Shown: positions 11,139 through 21,956 of the stretch, one piece after another
Position numbering within the stretch: position 1 is the stretch's first letter
How the letters are laid out: the number at the start of each line of letters is the position of its first letter
The notes under the pieces: generated by a model
Seen by the model: the letters and a program-made list of their open reading frames with translations, nothing else
Databases searched by the model: none
Told to the model about the DNA's origin: nothing
Source: Scalesia atractyloides
Taxonomy: Eukaryota; Streptophyta; Magnoliopsida; Asterales; Asteraceae
Assembly (NCBI GenBank): GCA_947069175.1
Contig: CAMTDV010000030.1
Coordinates: 97,178,411 to 97,242,410 of the forward strand
Direction of reading: 5' to 3'
DNA length: 64,000 nucleotides
Translations under genes and position numbers: made by a program

Positions 11139-11453
11139 TGAATCTAGAATTAAGACCGATACTTTATTTAGAATAGGAAATAAGAAAAGTGAACAAGAAA
11201 CGAACGGTGGTCGAACAAGGCGGCGGCTAAGGCGGTGGCAATGGTAGCACACCGCCTTGTTTAGCTATTTTTCTCAAGTGGTGATGACTAGGGTTTTGTT
11301 ATTTGTGTGTGGCGTTATTGACAGAATAGAGAGTCTACGTTGGCTCTAATACTATGTAAAAGGGTGAAAATACTGAATTGATACTAAATGTTGTGTTGAC
11401 ATGAGATCATAAGAAACCCTATAAACCTAAACTGGTGCCTGTTTGGCCGTAAA
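11139..11453. other. Gene-free spacer
   Basis: Contains a short GGCGGTGG-rich patch (11210-11240). Nothing else is recognisable. Confidence 0.5.
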
Positions 11454-12605
11454 TCTATATCTATGCTATATAAGTAAAGAAAAGATTGGAGGACACTTGT
11501 CACCATTTAGGTCATCTGCTTTTTGGTTTTCCTACTTTTGTCACACCTAGTTTTCCGGTGGGCCCGGTTGGTGGGTTAATGCGTGACGATTAATAACATT
11601 ATCATAAGTAAGCAGTAGAAGATAAATTTAAAAGTAATAACATGAAAATTTATTAAATTAAATTTATAATAAGTGTTCGATACAAGTCCCACAAGGTAGG
11701 ATTTGATATAAAAGCGAGCTTAGGACATCATAGCCCTTTAAGCAGTGGGGTCGTAAATTCCAAAGTTTTTCCTTTGACCGAACCCTTTCACCCTATATTC
11801 AGGGTTCACTTTAATTGGCATATAGATAAAAGACAAAACTTGTAATTCGCTCGAATTGTAATTTAAATCAAGTTAACTTTGTTAAATGATATTTAAAGGA
11901 GTAAGTATACTTAAGTTGAATTAACATTTATCAACTACATAAAAAAGTTAATGCGCAGTTGAGACAAATGTTTAAAAATTAACTTAAGCGAATATATAAA
12001 TGTCATTTCAAAGTCATTTTTTAAAGACATATTTGACGGCTATATCTGTTAACAAATGACATTATATATTATTCAATATGTATAATATATAATTTTATTC
12101 AACTCTTACAATACATAGGTTTTTATTGACATAAGAGTAAATTGCACAAAACATTCTTTATGTTTCCTCAAACTTGCAGGTTCCAGCCTTAATGTTTAAA
12201 AGTTACTAAAAACAACCTTTAAGTTTATTTTTGTTGTGGGTTCAATCCTTTACAGCTAACTACGTTATTTTCTTCAGTTAAGTTCCCTCACATGATCAAC
12301 CAGAATGACGAATATACCCTCACATGTTATGCATGTGAGGGAACTTAACTGAAGAAAATAACGTGGTTAGCTGTAAAGGATTGAACCCGCAACAAAAATA
12401 AACTTAAAGGCTGTTTTTGGCAACTTTTAAACATTAAGACTGGAACCAGCAAGTTTGAGGAAACATAAAGGATGTTTTGTGCAATTTACTCTTGACATAA
12501 TACCCTTGCAATACATAGGTTTGTTTTTGACATATTTTTTTTACAACTAAATACATAACATCACATTTATTCTATTCGTGTAATACAGGGGATTCGTTGG
12601 ACTAA
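11454..12605 (+). mobile_element. Non-autonomous Helitron-like element with nested insertions
   Basis: The 5-prime end TCTATATCTATGCTATATAA follows an A, and the segment GGACACTTGTCA after it is also found near the 5-prime end of the Helitron at 52779. The 3-prime end is CGTGTAATACAGGGG (hairpin arm), then ATTCGTTGGACTAA followed by T, fitting CTRR|T. At 11539 it includes TGTCACACCTAG, the start of a truncated LTR-like sequence, and at 12135-12491 a MULE MITE. No Rep/helicase is present. Confidence 0.5.
12135..12491. mobile_element. 357-bp MULE foldback MITE
   Basis: Almost the whole element is an inverted repeat: GAGTAAATTGCACAAAACAT at the left matches the right end (12472-12491). The arms are about 165 bp and the loop about 25 bp. 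It is flanked by a perfect 9-bp duplication, TTGACATAA (12126-12134, 12492-12500), the length typical of Mutator-like transposition. Non-coding. Confidence 0.88.
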
Positions 12606-13015
12606 TATTGACATTGAAATAAAGGGAATTACATACATAAGAATGACATGTAAACATGCAACAAACTGTACCGTAACCCCCTTTTGGATAGCAAATCCAG
12701 TTCATACAAAGCCCTGCTTCCTTGCCGTCGGGAAATTATTGTGCACGACCCTTTGCACTCTGTCCAGAAAACCGACAGCTTCAGGAGGGCGATTCTAACC
12801 TAGTAATATTGTATTCTAATAGAATTTTGAAAATAGAGAGGAATAAAGATGGGCCAGCCGATTTTGGCTTTATATACTTTGCTTCTCACTAAATTCCCCT
12901 AGAGAATATGAAGGGAATGAAGATAGGCTGACCGATTTTGGGTTAACAAGGCGGTGAAAGTTTTGTGTTGGGATTTCTCTCAAAAGCCAAAAAAAAACTT
13001 AGCATTTAAATGTAT
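12606..13015. other. Region downstream of wax synthase with a retroelement scrap
   Basis: Gene-free, apart from a short minus-strand reading at about 12705-12790 (listed separately). A and T tracts follow to the wax synthase stop. Confidence 0.5.
12705..12790 (-). pseudogene. Retroelement protein scrap (same family as 31628-32050)
   Basis: The minus strand reads PPEAVGFLDRVQRVVHNN, then FPTARKQGFV and a stop. It lines up with APEAIHFLTRVQRVVYSN, STPRGQGFV in the longer reading at 31628-32050. Both probably come from the C-terminal part of a plant non-LTR retrotransposon protein. I infer this from memory of the pattern, not from a search. Confidence 0.5.
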
Positions 13016-14089
13016 TTAACTTAATAAGTACGGACAAGAAGCATTACTAGGGCTAATTAGCCGACCACTAGTTACAAACTCTAAAAATGCTGCAGTTTCT
13101 TGACATCCACGAACCACTGGTTTAAACCGTAAAAACGGCGGAAAGAATAACCAGAAACAAGTAACAAGCACGCATCCGAGTGTTAACGGTCGCGAAACAA
13201 TGGCGGGCAGATGCAGCCTCCCTTTCACCATTCTTTTGATACAAACTTCAATGCTCACCAATATTCCATGCAATAAAAAGAAGCAAGTAACTTCACCAGA
13301 AGGTTTTAGTCTTCCAATGTTATAGAATATGAACTCATGCATGAGCCCTGAAACAAGAAATGCTGTGAAAATTGCAACTAGTGAGGCCCATTTTCTTGAC
13401 ACGAAACGCAAAGAAATGGAGCGAACTGGATCATATATGGTTGGGTGTAGAATGCTAGTGACCATGAGGTTCCATCTTTTGCCCCAAAAGTCTTGGAGGG
13501 AAGTGGCTAGGTAAGGCTCGTTGAATGGCGGCTCGAATTCCATTTGCACAACGGTACGAGCCACATATGCAACCATGTCTAGCACTATCTCAAGCATGAA
13601 ATAGATATGAAAGCTATACAATGACATCATAACCTTTGGATGAAGATATTGGTTATAATCATACACCTTAAGTAACATTCCAAACAATGAAAGCTTCACT
13701 AGATATCTTTTCTTCGCCGTTTTCTTTGTGTCTTGAATTGGGCTTTCAGAACACGAATGAGTAGATGCGATCTTGATTGGGAGACATGCCATGGGGACAA
13801 AGCGCGACAATGGGATTGGTGGGTCGGAAGAAAGAGGGCCTTTTCCATAAGCAAAGAGAAGAAGTTTGAAGTTTGCAAGCCATGCTATGAAGAAAGAGGT
13901 TAAACCACCAAGGTGCATGGTAGTTAGCTTGAGTGGAAACCATAGAAAGAGGCATGTGACAATGGACAATGCCAAAAGTCTAGAGGTACCCTTTGGTATG
14001 AACCTGCCAATGGTGTAACAATATAGGAGGCTTGCAAACACTACTATCCAGACCACAATGAGGTTGCCCACCTCTCCCTCTCCCTCCAT
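13016..14089 (-). CDS. MBOAT-family wax synthase (long-chain-alcohol O-fatty-acyltransferase)
   Basis: A single exon of 357 residues. It would join a fatty acyl-CoA to a long-chain alcohol to give a wax ester, in the endoplasmic reticulum. I start at 14089 (MEGEGEVGNL), which gives the usual short polar N-terminus before the first membrane helix; an ATG at 14131 would add 14 residues. Several hydrophobic segments are visible (about 8-28, 35-52, 57-80, then four or more in the C-terminal half). The conserved acyltransferase region has DFWGKRWN (200-207) and VSGLMHE with the invariant histidine at about 251. The length is normal for the family and no lesion is seen. It stands alone; neighbours are transposons and a duplicated promoter region (14169-14515). 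Substrate chain length cannot be read from the sequence. Confidence 0.88.
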   Translation of the reverse strand: MEGEGEVGNLIVVWIVVFASLLYCYTIGRFIPKGTSRLLALSIVTCLFLWFPLKLTTMHLGGLTSFFIAWLANFKLLLFAYGKGPLSSDPPIPLSRFVPMACLPIKIASTHSCSESPIQDTKKTAKKRYLVKLSLFGMLLKVYDYNQYLHPKVMMSLYSFHIYFMLEIVLDMVAYVARTVVQMEFEPPFNEPYLATSLQDFWGKRWNLMVTSILHPTIYDPVRSISLRFVSRKWASLVAIFTAFLVSGLMHEFIFYNIGRLKPSGEVTCFFLLHGILVSIEVCIKRMVKGRLHLPAIVSRPLTLGCVLVTCFWLFFPPFLRFKPVVRGCQETAAFLEFVTSGRLISPSNASCPYLLS

Positions 14090-14967
14090 GGTGATCTCTT
14101 TTCTACTTATAATCAAGAAAATAAATGACATTCATATATATACACACACATGTGTGTGTTATAGAGATATGCACCACAAACAATTCCAAGAACCTAAAAT
14201 TATCAACAAATATTCAAAATTGCTGTCTTTAAATTGATTCCAAATTATTTTTATTGTCTATATCATGTTTTGATTTTGAATTTTTTTTGTTTGTATCTGT
14301 TTTATATTTGATCCCATTTTAGTGTAAACCAGATCATGTGTGTGAGAGAGAAAGGGAGAGAGGCACAGCAAACAATTCCAAGAACTTAAAATTATCAACA
14401 AAAATTTAAAATTGCAGTCTTTAAATTGCTTCCCAAATCCAAGTTTTCATCGTCTATTTCCTGTTTAGATTTTGAATATTCTTTTGTTTATATATTTTTA
14501 TCTTTTTTTGTATTTTATCTAAAAGTAGTGAGATCCCCTGTGTGATGCAGTGGTTCGTTATGGTACTGGCACTTAGCATAGCAACCGAGGGAAAAGGCCC
14601 AAAAATTAAAATCGTGATATACCAAAAGAACATCGATGCATGTTTTACATCCATCAAAAACCATATAAACGAATACAGGTATTGGGTTTAGATATATCGA
14701 ACGTGGTATCGATGTTGTTCGGTCGGTATCAGTTTGGTATCGGCACTAACTATAGCTTACGATACCAAAAAATGACTTTATTTTGATTATAACTCCTTTT
14801 TCGACAAAATATATACCGGATTATTAAGGGGAAAACTTAAACACAATGCATGTTAAGCGTTTCTTTTTAAAAATTAAGAAACAAAAGTTATTAAAGAAAA
14901 TAATAAAAATTAAATGAGTTAAAAAGTGTATATCATTAATTCAACTACTTATATACTTTACGTGTTA
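14090..14967. other. Upstream region of wax synthase
   Basis: Non-coding. Minus-strand TATA-like sequences lie near 14135-14163 within a CACACA/TATATA tract, close to the start codon. A 195-bp duplication is listed separately. From 14690 there is repetitive DNA with GGTATCG-type motifs. Confidence 0.5.
14169..14515. repeat. Tandem duplication upstream of wax synthase (about 195-bp period)
   Basis: ACAATTCCAAGAAC(C/T)TAAAA, then TTATCAACAAA and GTCTTTAAATTG recur in the same order at 14179 and 14372, followed by similar T-rich tails. The two copies lie 80 and 280 bp upstream of the coding start, so regulatory sequence may have been duplicated. Confidence 0.65.
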
Positions 14968-15411
14968 AACGGTGGAGATCATAAGAGAAGTCTACCTATT
15001 TAAGAAACTTGAGAAGTATTCTGGACCACATATTTTTCTAAGTTTTTTGTAACATAAACATATATATAGTTTAAAATTGACTATATACATATATATATAT
15101 TGAATTATACACATATGTATATAGTAAATTTTAAACTATATATATAAATATATAGGGTTAGAATCATGTGAGAAGCACTAGGCTAATTGAGAAACCCGAC
15201 ACATTTTCTCTAATTTTTTTCGTAATATACACATATATATAGTTTAAAACTGACTATATACATATATGTATCCATCGATTATACACAAATGTATATAGTC
15301 AATTGTGAACTATACATATGTGTATATTACGGAAAGCATAGGGAAAATGTATGGTCCAGAATGCTTCTCAAGTTTCTCAAATAGGGTGAACTTCTCTTAG
15401 GATCTCTACCC

Positions 15412-15415
<4 letters not shown>
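14968..15415. mobile_element. Foldback repeats with AGAAGCATTCTGGACCACA ends
   Basis: Two inverted segments share GAGAAACTTGAGAAG(C/T)ATTCTGG and GACTATATACATATATGTAT-like cores (14968-15158 and 15159-15415, mutually inverted). They are related to copies at 15905-16290. A MITE family inserted repeatedly in AT-rich DNA; exact ends are unclear. Confidence 0.5.

Positions 15416-15478
<63 letters not shown>
15412..15478. repeat. (TA)n microsatellite
   Basis: About 33 uninterrupted TA units. It is the landing site of the MITE that follows; the TATATA sequence resumes at 15901. Confidence 0.95.
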
Positions 15479-15481
<3 letters not shown>

Positions 15482-15898
15482 GAGGGTTTAAATGAAAACG
15501 CTAAATATCGCGAGAACCGTGAGAACGAATGAAAAAACCACAAAAACTTGATCAAAAACATTTCAAATTCAAAATTTCTTTTTACACTTATCATTATTAT
15601 TAGAATACAATGATAGAAATTTAATTTACATGTTTAAATTTACGTGAATTCGTAAATAATTTTTTTACACATGTGTAAGTTTGTCATTCACACATGTGTA
15701 AATTTGTTATATTTACACAGTGTAAAAAATCTAATAAGAGTGATTTTGAGGGAAGAAATGAATTATTTGATGTTGTAAATTCTTATTTTGATGTTGTATT
15801 TTAACTACAATGAGGTTTGTATTAAAAAATGGTTTTGATTGGTTTTCTCATTCGTTCTCACGGTTCTCGCGATATTTAGCGTTCTCAAGATAACCCTC
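15482..15898. mobile_element. 417-bp MITE with long, nearly perfect inverted ends
   Basis: It begins GAGGGTT and ends AACCCTC. Inside lies a stretch of at least 36 bases (starting ACGCTAAATATCGCGAG at about 15499) that is repeated exactly inverted at about 15850-15884. It is inserted in a TA tract, so any TA duplication is masked. The non-coding centre has ACACATGTGTAA repeats. Confidence 0.8.
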
Positions 15899-15904
15899 TC
15901 GTAT

Positions 15905-16290
15905 ATATAGGGTTAGAATCATGTGAAAAGCACTAGACTAATTGAGAAACTTGAGAAGCATTCTGGACCACACATTTTCCTAAAGCTTTTCGTAATATAC
16001 ATATATGTATAGTTCAAAATTGACTATATACATATGTGTATAGTTCAATATACATATATGTATATACTCATTTTTAAACTATACGTATGTGTATATTACG
16101 AAAAGCTAATGGAAATGTGTGGTCCAGATTGCTTCTTAAGTTTCTCACATAGGGTGGACTTCTCTTAGGATCCCTACCCTATATATATGCATATATATAT
16201 ATGTATGTATTAAGAAAAGCTTAGGGAAATGTGTGGTCTAGAATACTCATTAAGTTTCTCAATTAGCGTAATGTTTCTCACATGATCGTA
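15905..16290. mobile_element. Further copies of the 14968-type foldback MITE
   Basis: Repeats AGAAACTTGAGAAGCATTC, TGGACCACACATTTTCC and their inverted forms around ATATACATATATGTATA cores. A third partial copy ends near 16290. Confidence 0.5.
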
Positions 16291-17530
16291 ACCTGTCTTG
16301 TTATAAAACATGTAAGATATTATTTTTCAATTATATGTTGAATATTTCATGTAAAATGATAAAAACCTTTATGGTTGCATAAACATGTAACGGCTGCATA
16401 TTAAAAACGTGTAAAATGGTAATTGAGAACAATGATTATGCTTGTGTGGCCCAGCCCAACTCGTTTCACATAGAGCCTTAAAATTATGGCTACACAAAAA
16501 TAAATTCTGATAAATTAGTTTAAGAAATTGTGGCTACTTAAAAATAAAAATCTGTTAAATTAGTTTAAGACCCATAGCATGATTTAACAAATAAAATCTG
16601 TTAAATTAGTTTAAGACCCATAGCATGGTTTAAGCACAATTCGTTTCACATAGAAGCAAAAATGATGGTTGCGACAGCGATGCTGGTTGCGAAGGTGTCC
16701 CGATGGTGGTTGTGTTTACGTTAGTGGTAGTGATGTTTGCAATTGCATTGGTGGCAGCACAGTGGTGTCAGTTACCTGAGTGGCGGCGACCATATTCCGA
16801 CACCTTTTAGAAAAACCCGGATGGATATAAACATGAATTTTGTTTTTTTTTTCTAACTTCATTTTTGAATTTATGAACATGAACTTTAATTATATAAAAC
16901 TTTAATTTAACAAGATTACATGTTACTAGGAACTATAATAATCAAAGTGCATACATTCCTAAAATCCAGTATCGGGTATTCGTAAAACCCAGTGCGGGAA
17001 TTCCTAAAACCCGGGTACGGGCATTATTAAACCCATGTATACAAAAAACCCCGGATATAAATCGGGTACGAAAAAACTCGGGTTCGGGTACTAATGAGAA
17101 TATGCATACCCAGGTAGGGTCGAGCTCGAGTTCTAGTTTAAAAAACCCGGTTTTCTTAATACCCGAGTTCAAGTTTTTTTAGGTCCAGGTTCAGATTTTT
17201 TATAAACCTCTAGTTGGCATGTCATCAGAAAATCAGAAGGTTTTTTTTATTTTCTTTTGGTATCACCAATTTTATGTCATCAGAAAATCAGAAGGTTTTT
17301 TTTTTCTTTTGGTATCCACCAATTTTATGTGTATTAATTGAAGGGTTGATACCCAAATGAGGTGTTGGTCCATGGTAGAAGCCCACGATCTCCTTCCATC
17401 AGCCCAGGTCCAATCCTGGTGGTGTGTTTTTCTGATTTTTTTTTTTGAACTTTCTTTTGTTAATTTTTCCCCAACTTCTTTGGTTTTGTGTATTCCATTT
17501 TGTTTTCCTTTTTCTATGTTGTTTTTCTAA
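16291..17530. other. Gene-free, repeat-rich stretch
   Basis: Short tandem duplications are visible. A unit of about 75 bp, with AAATTAGTTTAAGACCCATAG, recurs at about 16550-16640. CCCGGGTACGGG-like motifs recur at 16960-17160. A 63-bp unit with CATCAGAAAATCAGAAGG is repeated twice at 17218-17335. No coding sequence. Confidence 0.6.
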
Positions 17531-18930
17531 CTAGTTGATCTTCTCACCCGCGTTGCGAGACGATAGGCCAACTATTTCTAAATCAATTAAAAAAACACTA
17601 CCATAATATTGTTAGAAAAAAATTGAAAATGATGGTAAGACCGTAATTTTGAGCTCGAGGCAAAACTATAATTTGTCAGGACTAATGAGCAAGTGTTAGA
17701 CAGCTCCTTGACACGAATAAAAAATTAAATCAAGTCAACCAATTAAAACAAAACACTTATATAGATTTGCTAAAAAAAATCTAAAGCGATGGCAATATTG
17801 AAATTTTGAACTAAGGGCAAAATCGTATTTTTTGACCGGGTAAAATCGTAATTTGCCAAAAGCTAAAGCGATGCCAATACTGAAATTTTGAACTAAGGGT
17901 AATATCGTAATTTTAACTGGGGGTAAAATGGTAAAATACATGGGCCAACGGGGGAGTCCCGTGCAGCAACCTGACACTATTTCCTCACGCACCTTTAAAA
18001 AAACAAAAACGATTGCAATAGTGTAATTTTAACGGGGGGCAAAAGTGTAATTTTAGGCTGTGGTAAAATCGTAATTTGCTAAAAGCTAAAACAATGGCAA
18101 TACAGTATTTTTTTTTACCAGGGAGAAAATCCGTAACTTTGATCAAAGGGCAAATTGGTAATTTTATTGAGTCAACCAAGTAAAATAAAACACTACTATA
18201 GTTTTGCCAAAAAAAATTAAAACAATGGCAAGATCACAATTTTTAACTGGGGGAGAAATCGTAATTTTTGAAATGGGGACAAAATCATAATTTTGAAAAG
18301 ATAGCAAATTCGTAATTTTAAGCTGGGGCAAAATCATAATTTTATTTTAAATTGGGAGCAAAATCAGTATTTTGAAGTGAGGGAAAATCGTAATTTTAGC
18401 TAGGGGGAAAAGCATAATTTTATTTTGAACTTGGGGAGAAAACGTAATTTTAAACTAAGGGCGAAACCGTAATTTTAAGCTGGGTATAAAATTATAAATT
18501 GGTTGGTCCAGTAGGGAAGTGCCAGGAGAACAGAGGGAAAATCGTAATTTTAAGCCGGGGCAAAAATCATAGTTTTATTTTAACAGGGAGCGAAATCATA
18601 ATTTTGAACTGAGTGCAAAATTGTAATTTTGAGCTAGGTGGAAAACATTTTGAACCAGGGGCAAAAACGTAATTTTGAGCTAAGGGCAAAATCATAATTT
18701 TGAATTAAGGGCAAAATCGTAATTGTGAGCTACGGGCAAAAGCATAGTTTTATTTTGAACTTAAGGCGAAAATGTAATTTTAAGCTGAGAGCAAAACGAT
18801 AATTTTCAATAAAATAATAGATTGATTGGTCAAATAGAGAAGTATTAGACAAGCTGTCTCGCGCTATTCCCTCAACTTATAAGTTATAATTGTATATGTA
18901 GTAAATACTCCCGTTTTATCAACATTTTGA
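17531..18930 (-). mobile_element. Probable Helitron 3-prime end with an internal degenerate array
   Basis: On the minus strand, CTCGCAACGCGGG, then about 11 bases, then CTAG at 17534-17531 followed by T fits a Helitron 3-prime terminus. The 5-prime end is not certain; an AT-rich TATTTACTACATATAC-like sequence near 18930 is a weak candidate. The interior is the repeat array listed next. Confidence 0.35.
17640..18830. repeat. Degenerate array of GGGCAAAATCGTAATTTT units
   Basis: Several dozen imperfect copies of a 22- to 28-base unit: GGGCAAAATCGTAATTTT plus a variable GAACTA/AAGCTG linker. A longer unit containing TCAAGTCAACCAATTAAAA recurs at 17732 and 18173. A second, shorter block of the same repeat lies at 24285-24560. 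It is not coding: stops occur in all frames. Confidence 0.85.
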
Positions 18931-20299
18931 AATATACTACAACAAAACGACCATAAGCATGGGTAAAAATATAGTTCTCGTGGCATAGTGCGGGTAGAAA
19001 CTTTTACTATTCATTTTATTTTATTGTTATGATTATTTTGAGTATATTTTGTTTTTCTCTTAAAGTACGATGTTTATAATATTCGACGTGCTTCTTTTTA
19101 TCTATGTGTCAGTATAAATGTTACTCAAAACATAGTCTGGAATAGTAATGTCTAAAAAACATCTGCGCACCATCTTCTGTATGCGTCGCACAGACCACGT
19201 GCAGACATTGCCATTTGCAGACCATTTGTTTTTCCGAAGACGTTTCATTAAAAACATATGCGCGAGTTTTTTTTGGTGCAGACTTGACCCAAACACTTCT
19301 AAGATCTGCAGAGTGTTAAACACCACCATCGTCCACCACCACCTTCCACCACCCACCACCGTCCACCGTCCACCGTCCATCACCACCACCATTGTCCACC
19401 ACCCACCACCACTATCTACCACCACCATCGTCCAACACCACCACCCAATGTCCACTTCCACCACCGTCCATCACCACCACCATCGTCCACCACCCACTAC
19501 CACCGTCTACCACCACCGTCGTCCACTACCACTACCCACTATCCACCGTCCACGTCCACCACCTACCATCACCATCGTCCACCACCACCCACCGTCCACG
19601 TCCACCACCCACCACCACCATCGTCCACCACCACCACCGTCCACGTCCACCAACCACCACTATCCGTACACCACCACCAGTTTATTTTAGAAGTATAAAG
19701 ACGTTAAAAAACAAACAGTTTTCTTCTTATAGACTGCAGAGGTTTGATCCACCTCTTCTTCTGCAGATGTGGTCCGCAGACCGCATACATTTTACCTCTT
19801 AAAAAACAAACAACACCTAAGTAATCAAAGTACAATCATACATGTTATCAAAGATGTCGCATGGTTTAGTTTTTTATATAAAGTAACATTTTTGTTATTT
19901 TAATTATATAATGTAATGCTTTGTAAAATTAGGAATGTCTATTGCAATGTGCTTATTTTTATCTATATTTCTATAAAGTTTTTTTTTCCGAACATCTGGT
20001 ATATTAGAAACTAATGTTTTTATAACTGGACATTGAACCGGGCACCTTACTGGCCCACTGGTTGAACCGGTCGAATCAGATTTAAGAATCGAATAATATT
20101 CTTATTAGATTAAAAATATACAATATCCAAAACATCATCAGAAAAATATATAGATTTGATTATAATCCTTCTTTTGGAAAGAGGTAAAATTTCATTAATA
20201 AAATTTTGAGATGCTCGAAAAAGAAAAGAATTTAAAAGATGTATTTCCTTTTTGTAGCTTTCTTCCATGTTGATTCCTAACAAAACTATTTTATTCCTT
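18931..20299. other. Gene-free stretch containing a CCACCA minisatellite
   Basis: Non-coding. It holds the minisatellite (19315-19675) and flanking sequence with CTGCAGA and GCAGACC motifs on both sides, which may be the ends of an unclassified element (about 19145-19805). Confidence 0.5.
19315..19675 (+). repeat. CCACCACC/GTCCAC minisatellite
   Basis: About 360 bp built from CCACCA, CCATCGTCCA and CCGTCCAC units. It stays open in several frames on both strands (His/Pro/Thr-rich or Val/Asp/Gly-rich), which is a composition effect rather than evidence of genes. Confidence 0.9.
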
Positions 20300-20552
20300 C
20301 TAAACATGCTGCATTTAAGTTTTCTTTATATTATCTCTTCTCCATTTCTCTCTTTAACCATATCCAAGTGTATATGGTTCTTGTTATGTGCTTGTATTGA
20401 ACCAAACACAACTCTCCATCTCCAACTCATTAAGCACCGGCCACCGGTTCAACCACCGAATCTAGCCAAAAGCTAGCAAAAGACATAAACATTAGACAAA
20501 AAGGAGTGGGTTTTGTAACCAGCCCGTCTAACTAACGTTGAATTTTCCTATT

Positions 20553-20820
20553 TTAATTCACAATCCAGAAGAAACAAAAACTAAGGGCCATATTAAACAT
20601 GTTTCCTTTCCACCGATCCTTATTCAATTGTTCCGACTCTTGCCCTCCCCTAACAGGCCGCCGCCAAGACCACCTCCAACCCTCTACCCCACGTCGAGAG
20701 CTAATTGAACAATCCCTTTGAGATTCTAATCGATATAATCCGGGAAATCTAGCACTCAACGTTTCATCATCCAACCACTGGTCCTTCCAAAACGACGTAT
20801 CTTCCCCGTTACACATTTTC
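20553..20820 (-). mobile_element. LINE reverse-transcriptase 3-prime fragment (copy 2)
   Basis: The same fragment as 1922-2140: NGEDTSFWKDQWLDDETL and WRWSWRRPVRGGQE. It was carried in by the duplication. Confidence 0.7.
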
Positions 20821-21113
20821 TTAGATCAGTAGCTTCATCAATATTTATTGAGTTTATTCCTGAATTACTAAGGTCTTTTCCGTTATTATGTATTACATAG
20901 TGTTCCTCATAAAGTCATGATTTTGTACTATCATGGCAAGCCAAAGAAAACCCCCCTTATAAAGTACACATCAATAATCATTTCCCAAAACAAGTGTAAA
21001 AAAATCACTTCCAAACCAAATTATATAAAAACTTCGGTTTGTAAAAAAATTATAAATCAAGTTTAGAGATATCTCAGCATTCAATCTTCAATTACTAGAT
21101 CAATAACAAGATA

Positions 21114-21956
21114 CTAAATTTTAGCATAACAGTTGCAAGTTTGTATTCGGGTCAACGCTAAAAAAATGCCAACTTGAACCCTGAAATGCTCGAAAATAAT
21201 CATCCGAGACGGTAGAAACTTCAAACTCTTTCGTGAACTGTCGTATGGCAAGTAAATGCTTCCTCGAGTCGTCCAACATTGAACCCGGACCACAGAGTGA
21301 TGTTGCTCATATTTCTCAAAGCTGTTGCCGAACAATATGATTTTGTTCAAACTGTCATGTCGCCAGTTGGTCTTTAAAAGATTGTCGTAGAGCTCAGCCT
21401 CACAATGTGGCATGAAAAACAGAATCGGGTTCACAACTTTTCTCATGCCTTGCTCGTTAACCGAAAGAACATGACACCTTAGTTCCTCCAAGACCTTTGA
21501 CTCGGTCAACGAAATGATTGGATCAAAAACTTCTATTTCTCCAACCCAATCGAGTTTTCTTTTCATGAGAATTGCGAGGCAAAGCTGTAAACGAGGCGAT
21601 TCGAAGGATTCAATGCTACCAATACCATATATCACCATGTTCAATTTGTGTTCTAATCCTGTAACATTACGAAAATGGTCTGACGCTTCAGAAGTACGGA
21701 TTTGACCAAGAAAAACACTAAAGAATTGGGATTTCTCGAGTTTTTCAATACAGATTTGCATCTTCTGCATTAACTGTAGTTCTCTTTCTGGGGTCGTTTC
21801 GAGGTCAGGAGTCCAATGTGTTTGTTCTTGCTGTTGTATTGCGATTTTAAGTTTAGGCAGTTTTCGTTTCTGATTCTTGCGACGTGGCACAACGATTGTC
21901 CAGTCATCATCTTTTACCGCTTGGTCAGATGTCAAGGTTTCTGCAGAAGCAGCCAT
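21114..21956 (-). pseudogene. SRR1: SRR1-like gene, copy 2, with a C-terminal frameshift
   Basis: The start MAASAETL is at 21956 (the frame is open 19 codons further upstream, but this ATG matches copy 1). The first 225 residues or so are a continuous SRR1 protein: DDDWTIVVPRRKNQKRK, IYGIGSIESFESPRLQLC, LDWVGEIEVFDPIISLTE, FFMPHCEAELYDNLL and KIILFGNSFEKYE. One C is missing at 21284-21287 (AACCCGG against AACCCCGG in copy 1). The last block (DSRKHLLAIRQFTKEF...WHFFS) is therefore read out of frame, and about 60 unrelated residues follow to the stop. A truncated product is possible; loss of the conserved C-terminus argues for a pseudogene. A sequencing error in this C run is the main alternative. 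Confidence 0.82.

Noticed and set aside
15406..15594. 62-residue reading with an Ile/Tyr run
   Set aside because: Translation of the TA microsatellite.
19102..19802. Overlapping His/Pro/Thr-rich and Val/Gly-rich readings on both strands
   Set aside because: All come from the CCACCA minisatellite, which keeps several frames open; no start context, conserved domain or codon bias.
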